Assembly (NCBI GenBank): GCA_021779095.1
Contig: JAJYBI010000006.1
Location: 62,001 to 126,000 of the forward strand
DNA length: 64,000 bases
DNA from: Deltaproteobacteria bacterium
Lineage (GTDB): Bacteria; Desulfobacterota; Desulfuromonadia; Geobacterales; JAJYBI01
Direction of reading: 5' to 3'
The position numbers were made by a program, and so were the translations under genes. The notes under the pieces were generated by a model. It was not told the DNA's origin. It worked only from the letters and a program-made list of their open reading frames with translations, and made no database searches. Every line of letters starts with the position of its first letter. Position 1 is the first letter of the stretch. This document shows, one piece after another, positions 1 through 8,077 of the stretch.

Positions 1-579
1 ATGTACGTGCCGCTTTTCGTCCTGCGCATCCCCGTGCGCTACTACCGTCACCCACCTCCGTACTTCCGCGGGTGGCGGGCGGATGCGCCACCCCGCTGGG
101 GCGAGCACTGGGGCCCCATTTGGGAGCAGCACCGGAAAGGCTGGGATAGATGGAATCGCGCGTCCCTGCCGCCCCGCGCCCCGCTCCCCAGATACCAGCG
201 GCACTATACGGGGGACCGATATCCCCGGGTGGAGCAGCAGCGAACGCTCCGCAGCCGGCATTACCGGTACCAGCCGCGCGACCAGGAGCTCCGCCAGCAG
301 ATGCAGCGGCAGGGAGAGCAACGGGCACCCGCGGCGACTCGGCAGAAAGAACCCCGAAAGAGAAGCCCGGCACAGCAGGAGATCCGGCGCACCATGCCGC
401 GCCAGGCCAATCCACCGCGCCAGGAGCGGCGGCAGCAACCGACGGCGGTACCCCGTGTGCGGCAGGCGCCGAGGCCACAGAGCCAGGAACGGCAGTTGCG
501 GAAAGGGGAAAAGATCCAGGCGCCCCGAGATCAAGGGCAGCGGAGAGAGGAAGACCGGGGCCGGGAACGGAACCGGTAA
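1..579 (+). CDS. Arg/Gln/Pro-rich protein, 5' end outside window
   Basis: Only the C-terminal 192 residues are visible, reading to a TAA at 577-579. The reading frame is open from base 1, and the ATG there is probably internal because no ribosome site can be seen. Residues 1-60 are rich in Tyr, Trp and Pro. The rest is a low-complexity, very basic tail of Arg, Gln and Pro that looks disordered. Similar Geobacter proteins are, as far as I recall, small exported proteins of unknown function, but the signal peptide would lie outside this window. No enzyme motif was recognised. Confidence 0.5.
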   Translation: MYVPLFVLRIPVRYYRHPPPYFRGWRADAPPRWGEHWGPIWEQHRKGWDRWNRASLPPRAPLPRYQRHYTGDRYPRVEQQRTLRSRHYRYQPRDQELRQQMQRQGEQRAPAATRQKEPRKRSPAQQEIRRTMPRQANPPRQERRQQPTAVPRVRQAPRPQSQERQLRKGEKIQAPRDQGQRREEDRGRERNR

Positions 580-656
580 CCGGTGTCGTCATACGCGGAG
601 GCGAACTGCCGTAACGGACAGCCCGCCCCCGTTTCATGTCGCGCCCGGGAATTCTC

Positions 657-935
657 ATGATCACCATCCGCGACCTTCTGAACCGGATCCGCCGGGACCG
701 GGACTACGGCCGGGGCTCTTTCGCCGTCGGCTACTACGATCGGGTCGAAAAGCGGACCATTGTCGTCCCGCTGGGAAGCGTGCGGTTCGATCCGGACGAC
801 CGGCGCGCGTTCCGGATCACGGACGCCGCCGGCGAGCCGCTTTCCATTCCACTGCACCGGGTGTGCGTGGTATACCGCAATGGCGAGCTCATCTGGCACC
901 GGGAACGGTGCCGTCCCCCGCAGGACGGCACCTGA
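657..935 (+). CDS. DUF504 (UPF0248) family protein
   Basis: A 92-residue protein beginning MITIRDLLNRIRRD and carrying the family pattern of a tyrosine-rich strand (GYYDRVEKRT), a VPL strand and the ending PLHRV..VYRNGELIWHR. The family is also described as an MJ1316-type RNA cyclic-group end-recognition domain, so RNA-end binding is possible, but its role in bacteria is not established. An earlier ATG at 636 would add seven residues. I prefer 657 because GGGA lies just upstream and the product then matches the usual length. It converges on sppA, and a hairpin lies across its 3' end. Confidence 0.8.
   Translation: MITIRDLLNRIRRDRDYGRGSFAVGYYDRVEKRTIVVPLGSVRFDPDDRRAFRITDAAGEPLSIPLHRVCVVYRNGELIWHRERCRPPQDGT
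908..931. terminator. Hairpin between convergent genes
   Basis: A perfect 9-bp stem (GTGCCGTCC / GGACGGCAC) with a 6-nt loop lies inside the last codons of the DUF504 gene and just before the end of sppA on the other strand. There is no T-run, so intrinsic termination is doubtful. It may block RNA decay or read-through from either side. Confidence 0.35.
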
Positions 936-946
936 TCCCCGACCGG

Positions 947-1906
947 TCACGGCTGCCACAGGTACATGAACCCGCTGGCGGCAACGTCATCCAGACCGGC
1001 GAGCGACTCCAGTGCTCCCCCCTTCACGCCCGCATCGGCGTAGATGCTCCCCTTGTACGTGCCGGGGCGGTAGTAGGTCACCACCCGGGCGTCCTCGTCC
1101 CCCGCCTTCTTCCTGATCTCGGCGATGACGTCGTCCAGGTAGCCGATCCGGTCGATCAGCCGCGCGTCCAGCGCCTGGGAGGCGGTGTAGATGCGACCGT
1201 CAGCCAGTTTTTTAAGCTCCGCCCGCGTAAGGCGGTTCCCCGGCCGCGCCATGATGACATCCAGAAACCGGGCGTACAGCTGGTCGATGATCTCCTGCCC
1301 CAGCTTCACCTCCTCCGGGGTCGCCCGGCGGAAGGGGGAGAGGATGTCCTTCTTGTCCCCCGACTTGACGGTCTGTTCCTCCACGCCGATCTTGTCCATG
1401 AGCCCTTGCACGTTGAACTTCATCAGGATCACACCGATGCTCCCCGTGATCGCGGTAGGATGGGCCACGATCTCGTCCGCCGCCGTCGCCACGTAGTACC
1501 CCCCCGACGCCCCCACCCCCATGATGCAGGCGATCACCGGCAGATGCCTGCGCTCCTTGAACCGGAGGATGTCGTGACGGATGATGTCGCTGCCGGTGAC
1601 CGTGCCGCCGGGGGAGTTGATCCGCAGGATCAGCCCGACGATCTTGTCGTCCTTTTCCGCCTTCCGGAGCGACTCCCGCACCAGCGACACGAGGGAGGGC
1701 GCCGACTGTCCCAGGAGCGCGCCGCCTTTCTCCCGCTCGGAGATAGTGCCGCTGATATCCATGATCAGGATCTTCCCGGACCCGTCCCCCTCCAGCACCT
1801 GCTCTTCCAGCGGCTTGGACTGCGGTCCCAGCGGCAGGTTGATGGTGCAGCCGCCGGTAACCGTCACCAGCATAAGCAGGATGGCCAGTACACTCCGTTT
1901 TCCCAT
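947..1906 (-). CDS. sppA: Signal peptide peptidase SppA, lipoprotein form
   Basis: A serine protease of family S49 that degrades cleaved signal peptides at the membrane. The 319-residue product starts at 1906 behind AAGGAGG. A hydrophobic N-terminus ends in a lipobox-like TGGC, so Cys20 could be lipidated. The core shows INSPGG (about 97-101), the nucleophile region GVGASGG (Ser134), and Lys186 in GDKKD, which has the same 52-residue Ser-Lys spacing as the Bacillus enzyme's Ser147/Lys199. The length fits the short single-domain SppA. It converges with the DUF504 gene and is read away from the small membrane-protein gene at 2131. Confidence 0.93.
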   Translation of the reverse strand: MGKRSVLAILLMLVTVTGGCTINLPLGPQSKPLEEQVLEGDGSGKILIMDISGTISEREKGGALLGQSAPSLVSLVRESLRKAEKDDKIVGLILRINSPGGTVTGSDIIRHDILRFKERRHLPVIACIMGVGASGGYYVATAADEIVAHPTAITGSIGVILMKFNVQGLMDKIGVEEQTVKSGDKKDILSPFRRATPEEVKLGQEIIDQLYARFLDVIMARPGNRLTRAELKKLADGRIYTASQALDARLIDRIGYLDDVIAEIRKKAGDEDARVVTYYRPGTYKGSIYADAGVKGGALESLAGLDDVAASGFMYLWQP

Positions 1907-2130
1907 CACAACCTCCTTCGTTCCGTTTTCAGGATTTCCCGTCTTCCCCCTGTATCGCGACTTATCTGCAATTGTACGTGGTGACGGCCAGAACGGCAAC
2001 TCGGCCCGTCTCCTTTCAGCCCCTGTCCACCCCGCTTCCGGCTATAATGAGATATTTTCTGGATAATTTGCACACAAAGGGAGTAGGATGAAACTTCAGG
2101 TACAAATCCATACGGACGAGCGAGGTCGAC

Positions 2131-2442
2131 ATGGCGGATGTATCGCAAGGGCTATCGGGATTGGACAACATGATCACGAAGGCACAGTCCGGCTCGCCCG
2201 GCTCGGACCCGACGGGTCTCGGTCTGGGGTCGCTGCTCGGCCACATGAGCGCGACGGTGATCTGCGTGAACCTTTTGGCGGGGCTGATCGGCACAGCCTA
2301 TTTCATGTACGGCAAGAAGACCGCCAACTTCAAGGTCGTCGGCTGGGGGATCGCCCTCTGCGTGGTGCCGTACTTCATCAGCAACACCCTGCTCCTCATC
2401 GCCGCATGCATTGCGATGGCGGCCGCCCCCTTCGTCATCTGA
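2131..2442 (+). CDS. Small membrane protein, function unknown
   Basis: A 103-residue protein with a polar Gly/Ser-rich N-terminus (about 1-38), then two strongly hydrophobic segments (about 39-60 and 70-100) separated by a short basic stretch (YGKKTANFK). It therefore probably spans the membrane twice. The ribosome site (GAGG, 8 nt upstream) is modest. An ATG at 2088 has a better-looking upstream GGGAG but opens a different frame with non-coding character. It ends 17 bp before the 3' end of pfkA on the opposite strand. No family was recognised. Confidence 0.7.
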   Translation: MADVSQGLSGLDNMITKAQSGSPGSDPTGLGLGSLLGHMSATVICVNLLAGLIGTAYFMYGKKTANFKVVGWGIALCVVPYFISNTLLLIAACIAMAAAPFVI

Positions 2443-2459
2443 CATTCTCCCCCATCCGT

Positions 2460-3569
2460 TCAATCGCCGAAACAGGTGTGCACGCTGCGCGCGCTCTCGA
2501 TCCAGCAATGGTTCAGCGGCACCGTTCTCCGTTTGCCGACCACCTCCACGAGCGGTACTGGCTTGGTGCAGTCGCCCCGGGCCGCCACCATGACGCCGAA
2601 GACACCGTCATTGATGAGGTCCGCACAGGCCGTACCCAGGCGTGTTGCCAGCAGGCGGTCTCCCGCCGAAGGGGTTCCCCCCCGCTGCAGGTGCCCCAGG
2701 ATCGTGAGGCGTGACTCCAGGCCGGTGAGCTCTTCCAGCTGCCTGGCCAAGAGCAGGCTGTTGCCCGGCGTGTGACTTGCGGCCCCCTCCTGCGCCTGCG
2801 GCTTCTGTACCTTCTTCTTGCCCCCCTTGCCCTTTCCGGACTTGCCCTGTGCGGCGGCCGCCTCCCGCGGCATGGCCCCCTCGGCCACGGCCACGATGCT
2901 GAACCCCTGACCATGGTGGCTGCGTCGCAGGATCGCCGCTGCCACCTTCCTTACGTCATACGGTATCTCGGGTATCAGGATGACATCGGCCCCGCCGGCG
3001 ATGCCCGCCCCCAGAGCCAGCCAGCCCGCCTTGTTTCCCATCAGCTCCAGGACGAGAATGCGGTGATGGCTGTGGGCCGTGCTGTGCAGCCGGTCGATCG
3101 CCTCGGTGGCAATGCCGAGTGCGGTATCGTAGCCGAAACAGACATCGGTTCTGGCCACGTCGTTATCGATGGTCTTGGGCAGGGTAATCACGTTCAGCCC
3201 CTGTTTCATCAGATGGTAGGCGTTCTTCTGCGTCCCGCCGCCCCCCAGACAGACCAGCGCGTCCAGGTGGTGCCTGCGGTAGTTGTCGACGATGACGTCG
3301 GTCATGTCCCGCACCGTTCCGGCGACGGTCATGGCGTAAGGCTTGTCGCGACTGGTGCCCAGAATGGTGCCTCCCAGGGTGAGGATGCCCGAGAGCGCCG
3401 CCGAATCCAGCAGTTGTGTCCGGTTTTCCATCATGCCGCGGAAGCCGTCCCGGAACCCGATCACCTTCATACCGTAACGCCCCAGGAGCGCCTTGCCGAC
3501 CCCCCGGATAGCCGCATTCAGTCCCGGGCTGTCGCCCCCGGCCGTCAAAATGCCGATCATCTTGCTCAT
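2460..3569 (-). CDS. pfkA: 6-phosphofructokinase, atypical active-site residues
   Basis: Phosphorylates fructose 6-phosphate in glycolysis. The 369-residue protein has the N-terminal [10 protein letters not shown] loop (about 9-18), [10 protein letters not shown], the PKTIDND catalytic block (Asp135) and LGHLQRGG. The start at 3569 follows GGAAAGGA. Two diagnostic positions disagree: the residue equal to E. coli Gly104 is Gly112 (ATP type), while that equal to Gly124 is Lys132 (usual in pyrophosphate-dependent enzymes). The neighbouring Mg-binding Asp103 is replaced by Gly111. There is also a lysine-rich insertion (KGKGGKKK) in the second half. ATP use is more likely, but the phosphoryl donor cannot be settled from sequence. 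Confidence 0.9.
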   Translation of the reverse strand: MSKMIGILTAGGDSPGLNAAIRGVGKALLGRYGMKVIGFRDGFRGMMENRTQLLDSAALSGILTLGGTILGTSRDKPYAMTVAGTVRDMTDVIVDNYRRHHLDALVCLGGGGTQKNAYHLMKQGLNVITLPKTIDNDVARTDVCFGYDTALGIATEAIDRLHSTAHSHHRILVLELMGNKAGWLALGAGIAGGADVILIPEIPYDVRKVAAAILRRSHHGQGFSIVAVAEGAMPREAAAAQGKSGKGKGGKKKVQKPQAQEGAASHTPGNSLLLARQLEELTGLESRLTILGHLQRGGTPSAGDRLLATRLGTACADLINDGVFGVMVAARGDCTKPVPLVEVVGKRRTVPLNHCWIESARSVHTCFGD

Positions 3570-3797
3570 GGTCTGATGTCCTTTCCGGCAGCAGCGTGAA
3601 CCTGCGCCCCGCAAATCACGACAATAGCCGCAACATACCATCCCCTCCGGCATCACACGTTTGTCTGGTTCAAATATACCACCGGTGCGACGACCGGCAT
3701 CACATCTGCGCCACGAAAAAACAGAACCGGCTGCCTGGATAACGGCCGCCACCCTTCATCCCCCATCCCCCCCGGTGACGTCATCGCCCTTGACATA

Positions 3798-3813
3798 TGG
3801 ATTGATTGGTACA
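3798..3813. promoter_or_regulatory. Degenerate TetR-type operator in promoter
   Basis: TGGATTGATTGGTACA has the same 6-4-6 layout as the perfect palindrome at 4166-4181, with three arm mismatches. It starts within a few bases of a -35-like TTGACA (3790-3795) and would cover a weak -10 (CAGAAT, 3812-3817), so a bound repressor would block the promoter of the TetR remnant. Confidence 0.55.
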
Positions 3814-3823
3814 GAATTCCGTC

Positions 3824-4148
3824 ATGACGCTTGACATACGACCCGGACGCGGCCCTGGAGGCGGCCATGGAACGCTTCTGGCCCCGCGACTATGAAACCA
3901 CCTCGCTTCAGGGACTCATGAAAGCCATGGGGCTGCCCGGGAGCATCTTCTACCAGGCGTTCGGCGGCACGAAGAGGCAGTTCCTGCGCGGCCAGAAGGA
4001 AGGGGAGATCACCGCCGACCCCGATCCGGAAAAGGTGGCCGGCTATCTCATCAGATGCCTGGTGGGACCGAAGACCGTCGTAAAGGGTGGGGTAGACGAA
4101 CAGAGCGTACGCGACATCGTGGCCGTCACCCTGCGGGCGCTCCGCTAG
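3824..4148 (+). pseudogene. TetR-family regulator, frameshifted and internally deleted
   Basis: The readable frame (from TTG 3831, 105 residues) has a TetR helix-turn-helix (YDPDAALEAAMERFW through SIFYQAFGGTKRQFL, about residues 3-52). It then jumps directly to a typical TetR C-terminus (DPDPEKVAGYLIRCLVG). A normal regulator of this type has about 190 residues, so roughly 70-80 central residues of the ligand and dimer domain are missing. The likely original ATG (3824) is one base out of frame with the rest, and a TGA directly precedes the TTG. Both defects suggest decay. A working short DNA-binding protein cannot be excluded, since the HTH is intact. Confidence 0.65.
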
Positions 4149-4165
4149 ATTTTATTGGCGCATTA

Positions 4166-4181
4166 TGGACCATTAGGTCCA
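4166..4181. promoter_or_regulatory. Perfect TetR-type operator palindrome
   Basis: TGGACC-ATTA-GGTCCA is a perfect 6-bp inverted repeat with a 4-bp spacer, 26 bp before the cupin start codon and just ahead of a -10-like CATTATACG. Its arms resemble known TetR-family operators and the degenerate copy at 3798. I infer that the adjacent TetR gene, when intact, repressed the cupin gene and itself. Confidence 0.65.
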
Positions 4182-4207
4182 CATTATACGGAAAGGAGTA
4201 CAGGGAC

Positions 4208-4636
4208 ATGACCACCACGGTTACCACCTACACCGCCGAGCATCTCGGCCCGTTCGAAAGCCTGCTGGAGAAGGATTTCATGGGGTTCCACGGCAAGTAC
4301 TTCCTCGGGGAACGGCTGGGACTCACCGGCTGCGAGGTCTCCCTCAACCGGCTCCCGGCCGGCAAGGGGATGCCGTTCGTCCACAGCCACAAAAAGAACG
4401 AAGAGCTGTACATCGTGCTGCGGGGGAGCGGGACCTTCTTCGTGGACGGGGAGGAGTTCCCCATCGGCGAGGGGAGTCTCATCCGGGTTGCTCCCGAGGG
4501 CGAACGGGCCTGGCGGGCCACCGACACGGAGGACCTGTACTTCATCTGCATCCAGGCACAGGCCGGAAGCCTCTGCCAGGCAACCCTGGAGGACGGCGTG
4601 CGGCTGCCGACGAAGGCATCGTGGATGATGGACTGA
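4208..4636 (+). CDS. Cupin-domain protein
   Basis: A 142-residue single-domain cupin. Cupin motif 1 is visible as PFVHSHKKNEELYIVLRGSG (metal-ligand His, His and Glu), and motif 2 as PIGEGSLIRVAPEGERAW, where the usual second-motif His is not obvious. The substrate is unknown; such proteins bind small molecules or act as dioxygenases or isomerases. The start follows AAAGGAG. The gene lies directly behind a TetR remnant and a perfect operator palindrome, so it was probably the regulator's target. A frame open from 4055 is not used because it has no ribosome site. Confidence 0.85.
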   Translation: MTTTVTTYTAEHLGPFESLLEKDFMGFHGKYFLGERLGLTGCEVSLNRLPAGKGMPFVHSHKKNEELYIVLRGSGTFFVDGEEFPIGEGSLIRVAPEGERAWRATDTEDLYFICIQAQAGSLCQATLEDGVRLPTKASWMMD

Positions 4637-4709
4637 CGTCTCTCCCCGGGGGAAAAATCAGCGGCCCGACAGGGAAATCGATGGGCTCGCCACATGCAGC
4701 GGGGAATTA

Positions 4710-5516
4710 TCAGCCAATCTGCAGGGAGCGCATGGAGAGGGACCCGTACACCACCCCTTCGGCGAAGAAGACAACCGGCTCTTCCGGCTGCTGGAGGGCC
4801 AGGACGTACAGGAGCGGCAGATAGTGCTCGTTGGTGGGAATCGCAAGCCGGGCCGCCTCTCCCAGGGCGGGGTAGTCCGCCAGCCGGTCGTGCTCACCCG
4901 CCCGGACCAATTCCGCGGCGAGGCGGTCGAACTCCGCGGCCCAAGGGAAAGGCCGGTCCGTCCGCCAGTCCAGCAAACGCAGGTTGTGCACCAGGTTGCC
5001 GCTCCCCACCACCAGCACCCCCTCGCGCCGCAGCGGCAGGAGCCTGCAGGCAAGACCGTAGTGGTCACGGGGCGGCAGGGTACGGTCCAGACTCAGCTGC
5101 ACCACCGGGATGTCGGCCTCCGGATATATACGGCGCAGCACCGCCCAGGCGCCGTGATCGAGCCCCCAGGGTTCGTCTGTGTCAGGCCGAACGGCTGACG
5201 CCCCCAGCAGCTCCCGTACCCGTTCGGCGAGGGGAGGTGAACCGGGCGCCGGGTAGCGCACCGCATACAACTCGTCCGGAAATCCCGAGAAATCATGGAT
5301 CGTCCGGGGCCGCTCCTCCGCCGTGACGCGGGTGCCGTCGGTTTCCCAGTGGGCCGATATGCACAGGATGGCCCGCGGGCGCGGCAGCCGGGCCGCCGTC
5401 TCGCACCACGCAGCGACGAACCGGTTCTCCTCGATGGCGTTCATCGGATTGCCGTGCCCCACGAAGAGCGCCGGCATGAGGGATAGCGCATCCAGATCTG
5501 TACGGTTGTCTTCCAT
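4710..5516 (-). CDS. Extradiol dioxygenase, 4,5-DOPA dioxygenase (YgiD) family
   Basis: A 268-residue member of the LigB-superfamily aromatic ring-opening dioxygenases. It shows PALFVGHGNPMNAI (first metal His), ISAHWE, the DHGAWAVLRRIYP block and the GSGNLVHNLR block, all typical of the YgiD/DODA group. These enzymes use one non-haem metal ion to cleave catechols. The true substrate in bacteria is often unknown. The start at 5516 has only a weak ribosome site, and an ATG at 5477 (MPALFVGHG) would still keep every motif. It converges on the cupin gene. Confidence 0.88.
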   Translation of the reverse strand: MEDNRTDLDALSLMPALFVGHGNPMNAIEENRFVAAWCETAARLPRPRAILCISAHWETDGTRVTAEERPRTIHDFSGFPDELYAVRYPAPGSPPLAERVRELLGASAVRPDTDEPWGLDHGAWAVLRRIYPEADIPVVQLSLDRTLPPRDHYGLACRLLPLRREGVLVVGSGNLVHNLRLLDWRTDRPFPWAAEFDRLAAELVRAGEHDRLADYPALGEAARLAIPTNEHYLPLLYVLALQQPEEPVVFFAEGVVYGSLSMRSLQIG

Positions 5517-5738
5517 GATGCACCGCCGGTAACGGAGATCGGCGCGCCGTCCTGTTCGGCCGACGCACCCTGCTTGGACCACTCTCAGGTATACCGGCAG
5601 AAACGGAGGAGTCAAGAGACGAACCGGTGCGGCCGCCGAGCGGGACGGCTGTCCGGCTCGGCGCGTCCACGACCCCGGTATCGTCCTAACGCCAGGGCCG
5701 CCAGTATGCTCACGATCGCTTCCGCTTCCTCCCGTCCG

Positions 5739-7175
5739 TCAGCAGAGGAGCAGCTGGCCGTCGGCATCGGCCTCGTAGGGTATCTCCTCACCGCCTGCAG
5801 CCGGCGCAACCGGCGGCGGAAGATCATCCCGTTCCGGCGTACCCTCCCTCCGTTCCTCCGCCGCCAGCCGCTCGTTTTCCGCCCGCAGCCCCACCTCCGC
5901 CGCCCGCCGGGCAAGCCGGTCGCACCGCTCGTTGAAGACGTGGCCGTCGTGGCCACGCACCCACTCCCAGGCGATCCGATGCTGCGCGGACAGTTCCGCC
6001 AGCCGCCGCCACAGGTCCTGGTTCTTCAGGGCGTCCGGGGACTCCAGGCGGCCGGCGCGCCGCCATCCCGCCAGCCATTCGTTCATCCCCCGCACCAGAT
6101 ACTGGGAGTCGCTGTAGACGTGCACCCTCCCCGGCCGCTGCAGCGCCTCCAGCCCCCGGATCGCCGCCGTCAGCTCCATCCGCTGGGAGGTGGCTGCCGG
6201 CTCGAAGCCGCTCAGCTCCTTCTCCGCCTCCCCGTAGCGCAGGATCACCCCGTAGCCGCCGGGCCCGGCGTCACGGCCCGAGCCGTCGCAGTAGATCTCC
6301 ACCACGCCGGGGGGCGGCGGGGTGAAGGCGGTCTCCAGCGCTCCGAACTCCAGCTCCCGCAGAAGCGGCAGCAGCACCTTCAAATCCGGCGGCCGGCGCG
6401 CCAGATCGGCGAGGGACGCCGCCAGCGGCACGTCGTAGCGGACGGTTGCCAGGATTCTGGAGAGCCGCGCCCGGTCGGCGTGGGCATTCAGGTTCTCCCG
6501 GGTCTTCCGGCCGCTCACCAGGCCGGTCCACCGGAGCACCCCCTCCAGGGAGCCAAACCGCCTCACCAGTGCCGCGGCGGTCTTCTCGCCGATCCCGGGC
6601 ACCCCCGGGATATTGTCCGCGGCATCGCCGGCAAGTCCCAGGACGTCCGGCACCAGCTCCGGCGGAACGCCGAAGCGGTCCAGCACCTCCTGCACTCCGG
6701 AACGCCGGTCGTTCATGGTATCCAGCAGATCGACCCCATCCCCCACGATCTGCAGCAGGTCCTTGTCGCCGGTGACGGCCGTGACCCGCACCCCCTCCGC
6801 GGCGAAGCGCCGGGCCAGCGTGGCGATGACGTCGTCCGCCTCGAACCCGGGGGCTTCAAGGGCCGGGATGTTGAGCGCCTCCACGATCCGCCGGATATGG
6901 GGCAGCTGGACGGCGAGCTCCTCGGGCATGGCGTCGCGGTGCGCCTTGTAGTCGGGGTACAGCTCCCGGCGGAAGGTCTCCTCACGGGGAGGATCGAAGA
7001 TCACGGCGAGGTGGTCGGGTCGGTGGTCCTGCAGGAGAGCGAGCAGCATCCGGGTGAAGCCGAAGACCGCGTTGGTCGGCATGCCGGCGGCGGTGGCGAG
7101 GTCCCGGACGCCGTAATAGGCGCGGTAGATGTAGCTGGATCCGTCCAGCAGATAGAGCTGCGGCGCTGCGTTCAT
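5739..7175 (-). CDS. Fusion of 5'-3' exonuclease and RNase HI
   Basis: A 478-residue two-domain nuclease. Residues 1 to about 285 form a PolA-type 5'-3' exonuclease/flap nuclease ([33 protein letters not shown], and helix-hairpin-helix [10 protein letters not shown]). Residues about 292-440 form RNase HI with all acidic catalytic residues ([29 protein letters not shown]) plus the HDGH loop. A disordered acidic tail follows. Both activities remove RNA primers, so the fusion suggests a role in Okazaki-fragment or R-loop processing. The start at 7175 follows GGGAG. Confidence 0.9.
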   Translation of the reverse strand: MNAAPQLYLLDGSSYIYRAYYGVRDLATAAGMPTNAVFGFTRMLLALLQDHRPDHLAVIFDPPREETFRRELYPDYKAHRDAMPEELAVQLPHIRRIVEALNIPALEAPGFEADDVIATLARRFAAEGVRVTAVTGDKDLLQIVGDGVDLLDTMNDRRSGVQEVLDRFGVPPELVPDVLGLAGDAADNIPGVPGIGEKTAAALVRRFGSLEGVLRWTGLVSGRKTRENLNAHADRARLSRILATVRYDVPLAASLADLARRPPDLKVLLPLLRELEFGALETAFTPPPPGVVEIYCDGSGRDAGPGGYGVILRYGEAEKELSGFEPAATSQRMELTAAIRGLEALQRPGRVHVYSDSQYLVRGMNEWLAGWRRAGRLESPDALKNQDLWRRLAELSAQHRIAWEWVRGHDGHVFNERCDRLARRAAEVGLRAENERLAAEERREGTPERDDLPPPVAPAAGGEEIPYEADADGQLLLC

Positions 7176-7431
7176 GATGACTCCCGATACGGGCGTTGTC
7201 AGGCGGACTCCATCGTCCGCCGGCCATACGCAGCATCGCACACCCCGGCAATCGAGCACAATCTTTTTGCGCAGCACACCGGACACCCGGCCCGCTACCG
7301 GCCCCTACTCGAACAAAATAATTTGCCTCCCCTGCATTTACTTCTTGACTTATCGTGCAGAATAGCGCCTAGTGGTACCACGCCTGAAATACAACAGGCA
7401 AATTGAACAGCAGGATGAGGAGAAAGAACAC

Positions 7432-7632
7432 ATGGTAAGCGGAACGGTAAAATGGTTTAACGACAGCAAGGGTTTCGGGTTCATCGAGCAGGAAAATGGC
7501 GAAGACGTATTCTGCCACTTCTCCGCCATCGTCGGCGACGGCTTCAAGTCGCTTGCGGAAGGCGATCAGGTGACGTTTGAGGTAACCAAAGGTCCGAAAG
7601 GGCTGCAGGCAGCAAACGTAAAGAGGGTCTAA
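7432..7632 (+). CDS. Cold-shock protein, CspA family
   Basis: A 66-residue cold-shock domain with RNP1 (KGFGFI) and RNP2 (VFCHFSAI), ending [10 protein letters not shown]. It binds single-stranded nucleic acid and acts as an RNA chaperone. The ATG at 7432 is preceded by GAGGAG; an in-frame ATG-free extension upstream is leader sequence. The leader is AT-rich, and a strong terminator follows directly, so this is a single-gene unit. Whether it is cold-induced or constitutive cannot be read from the sequence. Confidence 0.95.
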   Translation: MVSGTVKWFNDSKGFGFIEQENGEDVFCHFSAIVGDGFKSLAEGDQVTFEVTKGPKGLQAANVKRV

Positions 7633-7651
7633 CGCACCACCGCGAGACACC

Positions 7652-7683
7652 AAAGGCCCCGGGGAAACCCGGGGCCTTTTTTT
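7652..7683 (+). terminator. Intrinsic terminator after cold-shock gene
   Basis: AAGGCCCCGGG-GAAA-CCCGGGGCCTT followed by a run of T residues; an 11-bp GC-rich stem with a GAAA tetraloop. Confidence 0.93.
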
Positions 7684-7758
7684 GTGCCGTGTCAACACCG
7701 CAACGACGGGCGGTCCGTCACCGCCGTGGTTAGCGCGAAAGAGTTCTGCCGCGGCGGA

Positions 7759-8037
7759 TCAACCGGCGACGCCGAACCGATCCGTTGCATCGGCCGGGGA
7801 GATACAGCGCAGGGTCGCCGGGCCGCCGGAAAAGGGAAACAGCTTTTCCCACAGGCGACCGTCCCGCGGGTCACGATACAGCTCGGCCAGCGTATCTCCA
7901 TCCTCCGCCAGCTTCTTCAGCCGTTTCGCCGTCAGCCACGCCACCCGGTCGGCGACGGCGTCGCCCGTCACGCTTCCCCCCAGGTCGAGCCACATCCCCA
8001 CCAGCTCCGTTTCCTCCGGTTTCAGCTCCTCGAACAT
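7759..8037 (-). CDS. Imm27-like immunity-family protein
   Basis: A 92-residue protein beginning MFEELKPEETELVGMW and including ADRVAWLTAKRLKKLA, LYRDPRDGRLWEKLFP and GGPATLRCIS. This pattern resembles the Imm27 family of polymorphic-toxin immunity proteins (from memory, not a search). No toxin gene is visible beside it, so it may be an orphan or have another role. The start at 8037 has GGGGGA upstream; starts at 8055 and 8091 are possible and would bring it closer to or overlap the HAD gene. The two genes look like one transcription unit. Confidence 0.7.
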   Translation of the reverse strand: MFEELKPEETELVGMWLDLGGSVTGDAVADRVAWLTAKRLKKLAEDGDTLAELYRDPRDGRLWEKLFPFSGGPATLRCISPADATDRFGVAG

Positions 8038-8077
8038 CGTCGTTCCCCCGTGCATGAGACTGCCCTGTCCGGCGGCA

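Noticed and set aside
83-1984. A 633-codon open frame on the plus strand
   Set aside because: It runs across the DUF504 gene and antisense to sppA, and its product is an Arg/Pro/His-rich shadow of real genes.
2088-2714. ATG with a good upstream GGGAG and a 208-codon frame
   Set aside because: The product is low-complexity and overlaps both the membrane-protein gene and pfkA; the frame at 2131 has membrane helices and natural composition.
5574-7406. A 610-codon plus-strand frame
   Set aside because: It lies antisense to the exonuclease/RNase H fusion gene, with typical high-GC shadow composition.
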